Below are positions 40,576 through 49,402 of a DNA stretch of 63,256 bases, piece after piece (the first letter of the stretch is position 1; every line of letters starts with the position of its first letter). The notes beneath the pieces are model-generated. The model was not told the DNA's origin and did not search any database. It was given only the letters and a program-made list of their open reading frames with translations. The position numbers were made by a program, and so were the translations under genes. Location of the stretch: assembly GCA_028277645.1 (NCBI GenBank), contig JANQFV010000052.1, positions 1-63,256 of the forward strand, given 5' to 3'. This stretch comes from Phycisphaerae bacterium. Lineage in GTDB: Bacteria; Planctomycetota; Phycisphaerae; UBA1845; Fen-1342.

Positions 40576-42951
40576 ATGCCTACCCGGTCCAGTTCATGCT
40601 CACTTCGCGACACGGCTCTCGCGCTGGCCGAAGGTACGACGGCCCCGGAAGACCGTGATACCACCGTTCAGCACCTGACCGAATGCGAACCGTGCCGAAC
40701 GACGTTCCGCACCGCGACCGCTGAGCGCTTCCCGCGCCTCCGCAGCTACACCATCATCGAGGAAATCGGCAAGGGCGGCTTCGGCGTCGTTTACAAGGCC
40801 GTTCACCACAGCAAGGCCCGGATCGAAGCACTGAAAGTCATGTTCGGCAAAACGCCGCTGCGCGAAGCGTACTTCGAGAACGAGGTGCAACTCAGCGCGC
40901 GGCTCCAGCATCCCAACATCGCGACGCTCTACGAGGCCCACCTCACGAGCAAGCCCCACTACTTCGCGATGGAGCATGTCGAGGGCCAGCAGTTTGACGC
41001 ATACGTGCGAGAACACGAAGTCTCGCTCGAACAACGTATCGAGATCATCAAGACCGTCGCTTCCGCGATCGACTACGCCCACCGCGCCGGCGTCATACAC
41101 CGCGACCTGAAACCCCAGAACATCCTCATCGACGCCGACGGCCAGCCGCACATCCTCGACTTCGGCATCGCCAAGCGCGCCGCCGTCGAGCCCGCCGCCG
41201 AAGGAAACGGTCGCACTGAAGGCGTGCTGGGCACATACGGCTACATGTCACCGGAACAGGTGGCCGGCCAACCCGTTGACGAACGCACTGACATCTACAG
41301 CCTCGGTGCGCTGCTCTTCCATATCATCACCGGCCAGCCCGCACGTCGCGCAACCGAGACGTCACGCCTGGCCGCGGTGCTGCGCAAACACGACGTGAGT
41401 CGGGCCGCAGACCTGGCGGCGATCATTGCCTGCTGCGTGCAGCACTTCCCCGAACACCGTTATCCAAGCTGCGCAGCACTGGTCGCCGATCTGGAGAACT
41501 ACCTCGCCGGACGGGCTACGACTGCTCAGAGCGATCCTACGCCGGCGTACCACGTCTCGCGCCTTGCAGCACTCGTCGTCCGCAACAACCCACTCGCGGT
41601 CCAGGCCACGGTTTCCGTCACGCTGGCGTTCGCGCTGGCGTGGATGTTCTGGCACGGAAACGCCTGTTGGGTCGAGTCAGGCGACCCGCCGGGGCAGACC
41701 GCGATCATCGCCTTCCAGCCCAGCACGCTCTCATACCTCGCCAAGCCGGAGTCGGTGGCAACCATACCCGGACTCGAACTGAAGAACCGAAAAAGCTGGC
41801 GGCTGCTCTACGGCCAGTTGCTGGAGCGACTCTCAGCAGCCAAACCGCGGGTCGTCGTTTGGGACTACTTCTTCCCCGACTGTCAGCCCCAATACGATCC
41901 CGCTTTCATCGCCGGCATGAACGGCGTCGGCGCCCCGGTGGTCATCGGCGCCAAGCAGCTCGACGTCAACGGCGAACCACAACTCTGCGACCAGATTCGT
42001 GCCGCCGCCCACACCTGGGGTCATCTCTCGGCGCAGCAGCCCGGCGCCGCGCCGAACGCGGTCTATCTGCCGCTCGCGATTCAACGTGGGTTCAACTCGC
42101 CCACGCCCGCATTGGCACTGGCAGCAGCAGCAGCAGCGCGGCATCCCGATTGCGAAATGGTCATTCGCGCCGACGTGGAGGAGCTCGAGTTGCGCTATCG
42201 GCGACGTGCCAGCGGCCGCAACGAACGGCGCTGGCGGGCCGAGGTTGACCGCGTCCCGATCGTCAAGAATGAGCGTCCGCACCGCAACGACCTCGAGCGG
42301 CGAACCGATGACCGCTACATGGTCGGCCGCTTCACGCTGCGGGAACTGCCGCAATGGGCCCAGGACGTGATTGCGGTAGAGGATGTCCTGCGCGCCAACC
42401 CCCAGCAGCTTCGCGACTGGTTCTTCGGCCGTGCGGTGCTGATCGGCCAGATGATCCCACCGGCGGACTTGCATCAGTTTCGCGCTGGGCAATGGGCATA
42501 CGGGTGTCAGATCCAGGCATTGATGCTGGATGACCTCCTGCGCGGCGCCTGGTCTTATCGTGTCACCCGCGGCGAGCTGGCGATTCGCACCTGTTTGACC
42601 TGCCTCCTTGCAATGCTGCTGGTCAACATGCTCCCTGCAGGCAAGCGGTTTCGCGTGCGCACGATCCTGACCATCACAGCACTCATCGTCTTCGGAGCGT
42701 TTCTGGCCGGGCTGTTCATCATCAGCGAGACAACCAGCCGCGTCGTCATTGAGATCGTCGTTCTGACAACCGCGCTGGTCGTGGGTGGATCGGCCGCGTA
42801 CTGTGTCCGCCGCGCACACCTGCGTCAGCTTCAACTTACGCCCGGCCCAGTGTGGTCGCTCGGCGATACGACCGTGTCGACGACACTCATGGTCACCACC
42901 AGCGGCACATCCTCTTCGCAGGAGCACGTTGCGGCGGGCGGTGGCCGATAG
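40576..42951 (+). CDS. Zinc-finger Ser/Thr kinase with CHASE2-like sensor
   Basis: This 791-residue Hanks-type kinase has a GAGG site before ATG 40576. An N-terminal anti-sigma-like zinc motif is visible at H33-x3-C37-x2-C40, unusual for a kinase. The kinase domain covers about residues 58-315: Gly loop GKGGFG (65-70), Lys 87, HRDLKPQN (Asp 177) and DFG (195-197), then GTYGYMSPEQ. A membrane segment (about 345-362) leads to an extracellular CHASE2-like domain (DPPGQTAIIAFQPSTL ... RVVVWDYFFPDCQP), then three membrane segments near 650-730. It would phosphorylate cytoplasmic partners in response to an external cue. All catalytic residues are intact. Confidence 0.88.
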   Translation: MPTRSSSCSLRDTALALAEGTTAPEDRDTTVQHLTECEPCRTTFRTATAERFPRLRSYTIIEEIGKGGFGVVYKAVHHSKARIEALKVMFGKTPLREAYFENEVQLSARLQHPNIATLYEAHLTSKPHYFAMEHVEGQQFDAYVREHEVSLEQRIEIIKTVASAIDYAHRAGVIHRDLKPQNILIDADGQPHILDFGIAKRAAVEPAAEGNGRTEGVLGTYGYMSPEQVAGQPVDERTDIYSLGALLFHIITGQPARRATETSRLAAVLRKHDVSRAADLAAIIACCVQHFPEHRYPSCAALVADLENYLAGRATTAQSDPTPAYHVSRLAALVVRNNPLAVQATVSVTLAFALAWMFWHGNACWVESGDPPGQTAIIAFQPSTLSYLAKPESVATIPGLELKNRKSWRLLYGQLLERLSAAKPRVVVWDYFFPDCQPQYDPAFIAGMNGVGAPVVIGAKQLDVNGEPQLCDQIRAAAHTWGHLSAQQPGAAPNAVYLPLAIQRGFNSPTPALALAAAAAARHPDCEMVIRADVEELELRYRRRASGRNERRWRAEVDRVPIVKNERPHRNDLERRTDDRYMVGRFTLRELPQWAQDVIAVEDVLRANPQQLRDWFFGRAVLIGQMIPPADLHQFRAGQWAYGCQIQALMLDDLLRGAWSYRVTRGELAIRTCLTCLLAMLLVNMLPAGKRFRVRTILTITALIVFGAFLAGLFIISETTSRVVIEIVVLTTALVVGGSAAYCVRRAHLRQLQLTPGPVWSLGDTTVSTTLMVTTSGTSSSQEHVAAGGGR

Positions 42952-43107
42952 CGCAGAACCTAGGCAACTGCCGCGCGAAAGCACGTGTCCTTGTCTCCCC
43001 ATTCGATTGTCAGTCAGGATTGTGCGCGCCGGCTAACGGGAATCCCTGTTGCCGTCGCGCGATGGCCGCGACACGGCCAACCCCCGGTTCGTGCGTCGCA
43101 CCCGCAA

Positions 43108-43245
43108 TCAGATCACGAGCTGTGGACCGGTCGCCCACGCTGCCAACGCCGCCAGCAGCCCAACCGTCAGGACCCAGAGCCCGGATGCACATGCCAGGCT
43201 GAGCCTGATCTCGGTCGGTGAGAACGGGTGTGGCTCGGCAGCCAT
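43108..43245 (-). CDS. Tiny single-span membrane protein
   Basis: This 45-residue frame (MAAEPHPFSPTEIRLSLACA ... GPQLVI) is a short polar head followed by one membrane segment (about residues 18-41, LWVLTVGLLAALAAW). GAGG precedes the ATG. It begins 2 nt after the stop of a 22-residue peptide gene, on the same strand. Its size and arrangement suggest a regulatory membrane peptide or a small subunit. I know of no family. The pair lies between, and points away from, the FHA gene. Confidence 0.5.
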   Translation of the reverse strand: MAAEPHPFSPTEIRLSLACASGLWVLTVGLLAALAAWATGPQLVI

Positions 43246-43247
43246 AC

Positions 43248-43316
43248 TCAGCCCTCGACACCCAGAGTGATCAGATTGTAGATGATCGACATGAATTCGA
43301 TGAACCACGGAAACAT
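43248..43316 (-). CDS. 22-residue hydrophobic peptide
   Basis: An AGGTGG ribosome site stands 6 nt before the ATG. The peptide (MFPWFIEFMSIIYNLITLGV plus EG) is almost wholly hydrophobic with three aromatic residues near its start, like membrane-active or leader peptides. Its TGA is 2 nt before the ATG of the 45-residue membrane gene, so the two would be translated together. The short length means no statistical proof; the good ribosome site, tight spacing and hydrophobic composition are the evidence. Confidence 0.45.
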   Translation of the reverse strand: MFPWFIEFMSIIYNLITLGVEG

Positions 43317-43632
43317 GTGGCACCACCTTTCGCTTCTCGCTCAGCTCTCATCCGAGTTTGGTCGCGAGATGCGGGCCTGTTGGGGCCTCGTCGTCTCTAT
43401 CGGCACTTCTGCGGTGCGTGGTCATTAGGAAATCCGGCCCGATTCTCGATTTACGCGAAATTTGCGCGAGAACTGGCCGTCGCCGCGCTTCGGAAATATC
43501 GCCGGTCCAGCCCCGAATTCGATTACGCCGCGTGGGCACGGTATCGGCGTCTTGGGGCGGGCAGAGGCCGCCCTGGAGCAGATTTTCGGGCCCGCCGGCA
43601 CGACGTGGTAAAATCGGCCCCCGAGGATAGCC

Positions 43633-45222
43633 ATGTTCGCCCGTTGGTTTTTTGTCAGATTGAGCGCCGCCGAGAAGGCCCTCGACCAGGGTCGCATCGA
43701 CGACGCCTACGCGGTCGCCGCCAAACCGGAGTTTCGCCGGGATGAGCGCGGCGAGAAGCTGCTCGACCGGCTGGTCCCCCCGCTGCTGGCCCGTGCCCGC
43801 CTGCACCGGCAGGCCGGACGGCTATCGGACGCCTTGGCGGACCTGGACAAGCTGGCCGTGATCGGCCGCGAGGGGCCGGACGTCAAGACGCTCCGGCAGC
43901 GCGTGGTCGAACAGATGCGCCAGGGCGGCGTTGACGCTGCGGCCGAGCAGGCCGCCTACGCCCGCGCCGCGGAAAACGTCCGCGCCGGTCGGCTCGAGAC
44001 CGGACGGCTCGACGTACAGCGCATCGACGACACACGCAATCGTGAGGATCTCGAAGGAGAATTGCAGCAGCGTGTCGAGCGCGGCGCCCAACGCGTCCGA
44101 CAGGCCAGCGACGCACTGGGGCGTAACGAGCTGCTCGTCGCCATTCGCTACTGGAACGAGGCGCGCGAACGCTTCGGGCGCACAGCACAAACCGAAAGTC
44201 TCGCGTCCAAACTGGCGGCGGCAGCGCTGCGCTGCGTCGCTGAGTGGCATCGCGACGGCAAGCTCGAACGGCTCATGGCCGCACGTGACGGCATCAGCGC
44301 CCTCAGCGCGCACGACCCGGCGCTATCCGAGTGCCAGCGGCTGATCGATTTCTGCGCGCGGGCCACGGGACAGTTGGCGGACGCCGATTTCGACGCCCTG
44401 CGCCGCACGTTGCTCCGCATCAAGGCTGCAGGCGGCGACGCCCCCTGGCTCACCGCTGCCCTGAACGCGCTCGCACAGGTGTCAGAAGGACGGGAACTGC
44501 TGCTCGCATCCCCGCTCGGGCTCTTTGCATCAGTAGCAGCAGTGCCCGCAGGCGATGCAACGCAGGTGCTCGCCCCGCGCGCCGCTCGGCCGGCACAGCC
44601 CGCGCACGCAACCGATGGTCACACGGCGCAACCACTGCTCGTCCTTGTCGATGGCGGCGGCAGCAGTATGTTGCTGCGAAACGACCACGTGCGCATCGGC
44701 AAAGCCGGAACGTCGGCGACGATCGACGTCCAGATCCCGGCCGACCTCCAATCGCACCACGCCGACATCATCCGGCAAGGTGACAACTACTTCCTGACCG
44801 CGTATGGCCCGGCAACGGTCAATCGTCGCAGCGTCGAGCACACGCTCCTGCGCGACGGCGATCGCGTCGTCCTCGGCACGAAAGGTAAGTTCACCTTCGC
44901 CCAGCCGAGCGCGAAGAGCGGTTCCGCCGTCCTGCGCCTGTCGCACCGCTGCCGATTGGCCCAGGACGTCAGCGATGTGATCCTATTCCGCGAAACCTGC
45001 ATCATCGGGCCCGACGCGAGTTGCCACATTCGCACCCGCGGCGTGGATGGCCGTGTGGTGGTGTTCGACCGCAACGGAGAGTTGCGCGCGCGGCAAACCG
45101 CCGGCAAGCATTTTCTCAGCAACAACGTACAAACGGTGCAGCTCGGCCAGACGCTGGAGTTTGGCGACCTGCGCCTCACCGCCAAGTCGTACCTGGCTGC
45201 AAATAGAGGCAATCACGCATAG
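43633..45222 (+). CDS. FHA-like protein with helical repeats
   Basis: This 529-residue protein has no signal peptide. The first 300 residues are helical, TPR-like (AYAVAAKPEFRRDERGEKLL, RLSDALADLDKLAVIGREG). An Ala/Pro-rich linker leads to an FHA-like domain at about residues 345-415 (VRIGKAGTSATIDVQIPADLQSHHADI, with the typical R/K, S/H and N positions in VNRRSVEH) and a second FHA-like unit at about 440-520 (CIIGPDASCHIRTRGVDGRV). FHA domains bind phosphothreonine. As first gene of the run with two kinases, it is a likely phospho-dependent adaptor or substrate. Its conservation of every FHA residue is imperfect, so binding needs testing. Confidence 0.75.
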   Translation: MFARWFFVRLSAAEKALDQGRIDDAYAVAAKPEFRRDERGEKLLDRLVPPLLARARLHRQAGRLSDALADLDKLAVIGREGPDVKTLRQRVVEQMRQGGVDAAAEQAAYARAAENVRAGRLETGRLDVQRIDDTRNREDLEGELQQRVERGAQRVRQASDALGRNELLVAIRYWNEARERFGRTAQTESLASKLAAAALRCVAEWHRDGKLERLMAARDGISALSAHDPALSECQRLIDFCARATGQLADADFDALRRTLLRIKAAGGDAPWLTAALNALAQVSEGRELLLASPLGLFASVAAVPAGDATQVLAPRAARPAQPAHATDGHTAQPLLVLVDGGGSSMLLRNDHVRIGKAGTSATIDVQIPADLQSHHADIIRQGDNYFLTAYGPATVNRRSVEHTLLRDGDRVVLGTKGKFTFAQPSAKSGSAVLRLSHRCRLAQDVSDVILFRETCIIGPDASCHIRTRGVDGRVVVFDRNGELRARQTAGKHFLSNNVQTVQLGQTLEFGDLRLTAKSYLAANRGNHA

Positions 45223-45275
45223 CGCACGCTGGCCGTCGGGGCAACGCCTCGACGTCACACAGCGCGGAGGAGCAT

Positions 45276-46796
45276 GTGGCGTACACGTTCCGACATGGTG
45301 ACCGCCCGCTCGAAGGAGTGACGATCCAGCGCGCCGTCGGCCGCGGCGGGTTCGGCGAGGTCTACTACGCCGTCACCGATGCCGGCAAGGAGATCGCGCT
45401 CAAGTACCTCCGCGAGAATCCGGAAGTCGAGCTCCGCGGCGTGCAGCAGGTCATGAACCTCACGAGCCCGCACCTCGTACAGATCCACGATGTGCGCCAT
45501 AACGCCTCGGGCGAGGCGTTCGTGATCATGGAGTACATCGCGGGCCCGTCACTGCGCGATGTGCTGCTCGCGGAACCCGGTCCTATGCCGCCGGCGAAAG
45601 CCGTATTCTTCGCCAAGGGCATCGCCGCGGGACTCAACGACCTGCACGCGAAGGGCGTCGTCCACCGCGATCTGAAGCCCGGCAACATCTTCTTCGACGC
45701 CGGCTATGTGAAGATCGGCGACTACGGCCTGAGCAAGCACATGGGCATCAGTCAGCACAGCGGACAGACGGCCAGCGTCGGGACCGCCCATTACATGGCC
45801 CCGGAGATCGGCTCCGGCCGGTACACCCGCCAAGTCGACATCTACGCCCTCGGCGTGATGCTCTACGAGATGCTCGTCGGCCGCTTGCCTTTTACTGGCA
45901 GCAGTTTACAGGAAGTCATCATCCGGCAGATGCGCGACGAGCCCGACACGAGCGCCGTTCCGGCTGCGTTCACTCCGATCGTCGCGAGGGCACTCGCCAA
46001 GGAGCCCGAGGAGCGCTACAGCGACGTTAACGAGATGGCGGACGCGCTCGAGCAGCTCGCCAGCGCGGACGAGCACCTCAGCGGGTTCGATCCGCTCACG
46101 CTTTCAAACATCCCGCGCGAGAGCGATCGCATCGATGCCGACGTAACACGGACGGCGGCACCACCGCCGCCACCGGTGCCAACGATGGATGCGCGCGCGG
46201 TGCCCGCAGCGGCCGTCGAAGCCCCTTATTCCGACCGCTACAAGACGCCCGATCCCGAGTCTTACGCGAAGCCTTTCTTTGCGGCGATCGCGTTTTGCGT
46301 GTTCGGCGTACTGTTCGCACTCGTCGCCGCAGCAACCGGCAGCCGCGAGGGGGCCCTCAAACTGCAATCGTTGGCGTTTGTCGGCGCCATGATTCCCGGC
46401 CTGATGCTGCTGCACAAGTGTTGGGCGACGCTGCCGTCCGGCTGGCGGCGAACGACACCGCGCAGGGCAATTCTGTTCCTGTTCATCCCACCGATTTTCA
46501 TCTGGTGGTGGTGGGTCGCGTTCCACGGCCTGATCATCGACATGAACCGCTATCGAGCAGCGTATGCAAAGGACCTGCCCGCGGTTGGACACGGCTGGCT
46601 GATCACGTTTTGGGTGCTCCTGGCTGTGACCAACGGAATACTCGACGACGAAGGACCCGGCGCGCTGACCTTTGTCCTGACCGCAGCGGCCGTCACCGTC
46701 GTTATCCTGCACGTGGGGCAGATAACGAATTTGTGCGAGGAACTCGCGCGGCTACGCACGACAGAAGAGAAACCCGCGCTGGCTGTCGGCGCGTAG
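45276..46796 (+). CDS. Membrane Ser/Thr kinase (DYG type), shorter paralogue
   Basis: GTG 45276 follows CGGAGGAG. The 506-residue protein starts directly with the kinase domain: GRGGFG (22-27), Lys 43, HRDLKPGN (Asp 132), and D149-Y-G instead of DFG. The P+1 loop is VGTAHYMAPEIG. A Pro-rich linker (PPPPPVPTMDARAV) follows at about residue 300. At least four membrane segments lie in the C-terminal 170 residues (AIAFCVFGVLFALVAAA, AILFLFIPPIFIWWWWVAF). There is no external sensor domain. It is a near twin of the next gene through the kinase part. It probably signals from the inner membrane. Confidence 0.9.
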   Translation: MAYTFRHGDRPLEGVTIQRAVGRGGFGEVYYAVTDAGKEIALKYLRENPEVELRGVQQVMNLTSPHLVQIHDVRHNASGEAFVIMEYIAGPSLRDVLLAEPGPMPPAKAVFFAKGIAAGLNDLHAKGVVHRDLKPGNIFFDAGYVKIGDYGLSKHMGISQHSGQTASVGTAHYMAPEIGSGRYTRQVDIYALGVMLYEMLVGRLPFTGSSLQEVIIRQMRDEPDTSAVPAAFTPIVARALAKEPEERYSDVNEMADALEQLASADEHLSGFDPLTLSNIPRESDRIDADVTRTAAPPPPPVPTMDARAVPAAAVEAPYSDRYKTPDPESYAKPFFAAIAFCVFGVLFALVAAATGSREGALKLQSLAFVGAMIPGLMLLHKCWATLPSGWRRTTPRRAILFLFIPPIFIWWWWVAFHGLIIDMNRYRAAYAKDLPAVGHGWLITFWVLLAVTNGILDDEGPGALTFVLTAAAVTVVILHVGQITNLCEELARLRTTEEKPALAVGA

Positions 46797-46847
46797 CGCC
46801 GAAAGGGACGCCGGCCAAGCCGGCAAACGCACTGCGGAGGTGCAGTC

Positions 46848-49145
46848 GTGGCATACACGTTCAAACATGGCGACCGCCCGATCGAGGGCATTACCATCCA
46901 ACGGGCCGTCGGCCGCGGCGGCTTTGGCGAGGTGTACTACGCCCTCGCCGACTCCGGCAAGCAGGTCGCGCTGAAGTATCTGCGTGAAAACCCAGAGATT
47001 GAGCTGCGCGGCATCGCCCAGGTGATGAACCTCAAGAGCCCGCACCTGATCACGATCTACGACGTCCGCCGCAACGAAGCCAACGAGCCGTTCGTTGTCA
47101 TGGAATACGTTGGGGGCCCCTCGCTGCGCGAACTCATGCTGGCCGAGCCGCGCGGATTGGGCGTCGGAAAGGCCGCGTTCTTCCTCAAGGGCATCTGCCG
47201 GGGGCTGAGCTACCTGCACGAACGCGGCATCGTTCACCGTGACCTCAAACCCGCAAACATTTTCTATGACGACGGCTACGTGAAGATCGGCGACTACGGC
47301 CTCAGCAAGCACATGTCGGTCTCCAAGCACAGCGGCCAGACCGTCAGCGTCGGCACCGTGCACTACATGGCCCCCGAGATCGGTTCGGGCAGCTACACCC
47401 AGGCCATCGACGTCTACGCCCTCGGCGTGATCTTGTACGAGATGCTCACCGGCCAGTTGCCCTATACGGGCGCGAGCATGGCCGAGGTGCTCATGCGGCA
47501 CTTGCGTGACGAACCCGATCTTACCGGCGTGCCGGCGGAGTTTGTCCCGGTCATCCAGAAGGCGCTCGCCAAAGACCCCAAGGATCGCTACCAGTCCGCC
47601 GACGAGATGCTGGCGGCGGTGATGGACTCGGCCGAAGTGAGCGCCAGCGTCGATGCGTTTGATGCGACTTCGCTCTCGCAGGTCCCGCGCGTTCCCGAGG
47701 CTGCGGACCCGGACCAGACGATGACCGCCCGCCCGCCCGTTCCGCCGCCGCCGCCGCCGATGGACGCCCGCGCCATTGCGGAGCGCGAAATCCCAGAGCG
47801 GCTCAAGCGCAAGCTCGATCGCTTCAGTCGCAAGATGGAACAGAAGGCGAAGACGCTCGAACGTCGCTTCGGCCTGGGCGTCGAGAAACGCCATAAGAAA
47901 CGTGCCGAGCGCCACGACGTTCCGGGCGTCACGCGCGGCAGTTGGTTCTGGCACACCGTGCTGCTGGGTGCCATCACGCTCGCCGTAGCGCTTGTTTTGT
48001 CTCGGTTTCAGAGTCCGCGCGACGTGGAAGATCGTTTCGGATTCCTGATGCTGCTGATCGGCGGTGCCGTGATTGGCCCGCTCTTCACACACCTCCGCCT
48101 TTTGCGAAGCGTTCTCGCGCGCAACGCGATGTTCGACCGCCTGGCCTATGCCAGCGTTGCCGGCGCATTCGTCTTCCCGGCGTTTATGGTTGGATCGGAA
48201 ATCGGTGATTCGAAATTGCCCCCGCTCGTATTCGGTCCGCTGGCGGCAATTTTGATCTGTGACTGGTCGCGACGGATCGAATCCGGCCGCGCTGGGACGG
48301 TCAGTGGCGGCGAGGCGTTCTGGCCGGCCGTTATCGGCTTCGCCACCGCGCTCTTTGTAGACGCCGAGCGATATGTGTGGCTCAGCGCTGGCGTATGCGC
48401 AGCGGTCTCACTGTTGACACAATCCGCGGCAGCCATGTGGCCCCACCGCAGGAAAGACGACACTACGCCGGATATCCTCGGCGCCCAGCACGGCGGTGTC
48501 GCCGGTCCGGTCGGAGAGGTGGCGGAGGGCGATCGTGCAAAACGATCCGGCAACGCACCGCCGCTGCCTGATACGCGCCCGGCGGTCGATGACGCAGTCG
48601 CGCACACATCGCTTCCATCGTTGCCAATGGATCCTGTGAGCGTTGCACAGCCGTCTTTTGTCGGCCGGACCGCGGCGGCCGGTTGGGCCTTCGTTGGCAA
48701 GCTGCTGCTGGTCGTCGGTCTTTTACTCGCGATCGCACAGGCACCGCTTCTGAGCCAAGCCCGCTCAGCCATGGAGGGTAAAAACGTTCCCGCCGATCCC
48801 GTCGTGCGCCCCCTGCTCGAGCAGGGCCTGCCGCCCGCGGTAACCGTCCTGATCCTCGTGGGCGGCAGCCTGATGCTGCTGGTCGCGCGACGCCGCGACG
48901 GCGGCGGACACTTCTTCCGCGGCTGCGTCGGCTACGCCATGATCGTCATCAGCGCCATCTGCCTCATGGTCTACGCCAGCGACGCACTGACCGCGATGTT
49001 GACCGCGCGCGACTGGTCCAATCTGGATCCCCACACGCGCTACCGCATTGGCGATACGGTCATTCCCAACCTGGTCGTCTTCGCCATCGGCGGCCTGCTC
49101 GCCCTCTGGCCCCGAAAGCCCAACCGCGAGACGATCGTGGTTTGA
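46848..49145 (+). CDS. Membrane Ser/Thr kinase (DYG type), longer paralogue
   Basis: GTG 46848 follows GGAGG. The first 260 residues are collinear with the preceding kinase (GRGGFG 22-27, Lys 43, Asp 132, DYG at 149-151), with the same order of conserved blocks. The later half differs: a Pro-rich linker (PPVPPPPPPMDARAIAE), then a strongly basic coiled segment (KRKLDRFSRKMEQKAKTLERRF), and about eight membrane segments (TVLLGAITLAVALVLSRF and later). The 765-residue length is exceptional for the pair. The duplicated kinase with a new membrane half suggests one sensor set diverged from the other. Confidence 0.9.
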   Translation: MAYTFKHGDRPIEGITIQRAVGRGGFGEVYYALADSGKQVALKYLRENPEIELRGIAQVMNLKSPHLITIYDVRRNEANEPFVVMEYVGGPSLRELMLAEPRGLGVGKAAFFLKGICRGLSYLHERGIVHRDLKPANIFYDDGYVKIGDYGLSKHMSVSKHSGQTVSVGTVHYMAPEIGSGSYTQAIDVYALGVILYEMLTGQLPYTGASMAEVLMRHLRDEPDLTGVPAEFVPVIQKALAKDPKDRYQSADEMLAAVMDSAEVSASVDAFDATSLSQVPRVPEAADPDQTMTARPPVPPPPPPMDARAIAEREIPERLKRKLDRFSRKMEQKAKTLERRFGLGVEKRHKKRAERHDVPGVTRGSWFWHTVLLGAITLAVALVLSRFQSPRDVEDRFGFLMLLIGGAVIGPLFTHLRLLRSVLARNAMFDRLAYASVAGAFVFPAFMVGSEIGDSKLPPLVFGPLAAILICDWSRRIESGRAGTVSGGEAFWPAVIGFATALFVDAERYVWLSAGVCAAVSLLTQSAAAMWPHRRKDDTTPDILGAQHGGVAGPVGEVAEGDRAKRSGNAPPLPDTRPAVDDAVAHTSLPSLPMDPVSVAQPSFVGRTAAAGWAFVGKLLLVVGLLLAIAQAPLLSQARSAMEGKNVPADPVVRPLLEQGLPPAVTVLILVGGSLMLLVARRRDGGGHFFRGCVGYAMIVISAICLMVYASDALTAMLTARDWSNLDPHTRYRIGDTVIPNLVVFAIGGLLALWPRKPNRETIVV

Positions 49146-49402
49146 CACACGCAAGACCGAGCACACGTCATTCCGACGAGCGCAGCGAGGAGGAATCTGC
49201 GCCCGGATCGACGCAATCGCACGTACTCCGTTCGGAATGACGGTGGGTACGCACGCCGCGACTAGGGCGCGCTTATAAGCTTGTTCCCATTTCATAGCAG
49301 CCTTCCACGCCGAGTTGCGGTACATTTCAGCTTGGGCCGATGTGCGATATCTTGTACATCGAAGCTGGTTCTGTGCCGACGCTGACCAACGGATAGACCA
49401 CG
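49146..49402. other. 257-nt gap between kinase and sigma factor genes
   Basis: It contains the repeat at 49167-49241; I saw no convincing promoter for the sigma factor. Confidence 0.55.
49167..49241. repeat. GTCATTCCGA repeat with inverted ends
   Basis: The element starts GTCATTCCGACGAGCGCAGC and ends CGTTCGGAATGAC-like with a 9-bp inverted end. Related to 20738-20829 and the half copy at 31477. It lies between the last kinase and the sigma factor gene. Confidence 0.8.

Larger units (their letters stand above)
42952..43632. other. 681-nt divergent region between kinase and FHA genes
   Basis: Apart from two tiny minus-strand genes (43108-43316), I see no gene. The right half has A/T-richer patches upstream of the FHA gene, including TAAAAT 19 nt before its ATG without a good -35. 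Confidence 0.55.
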
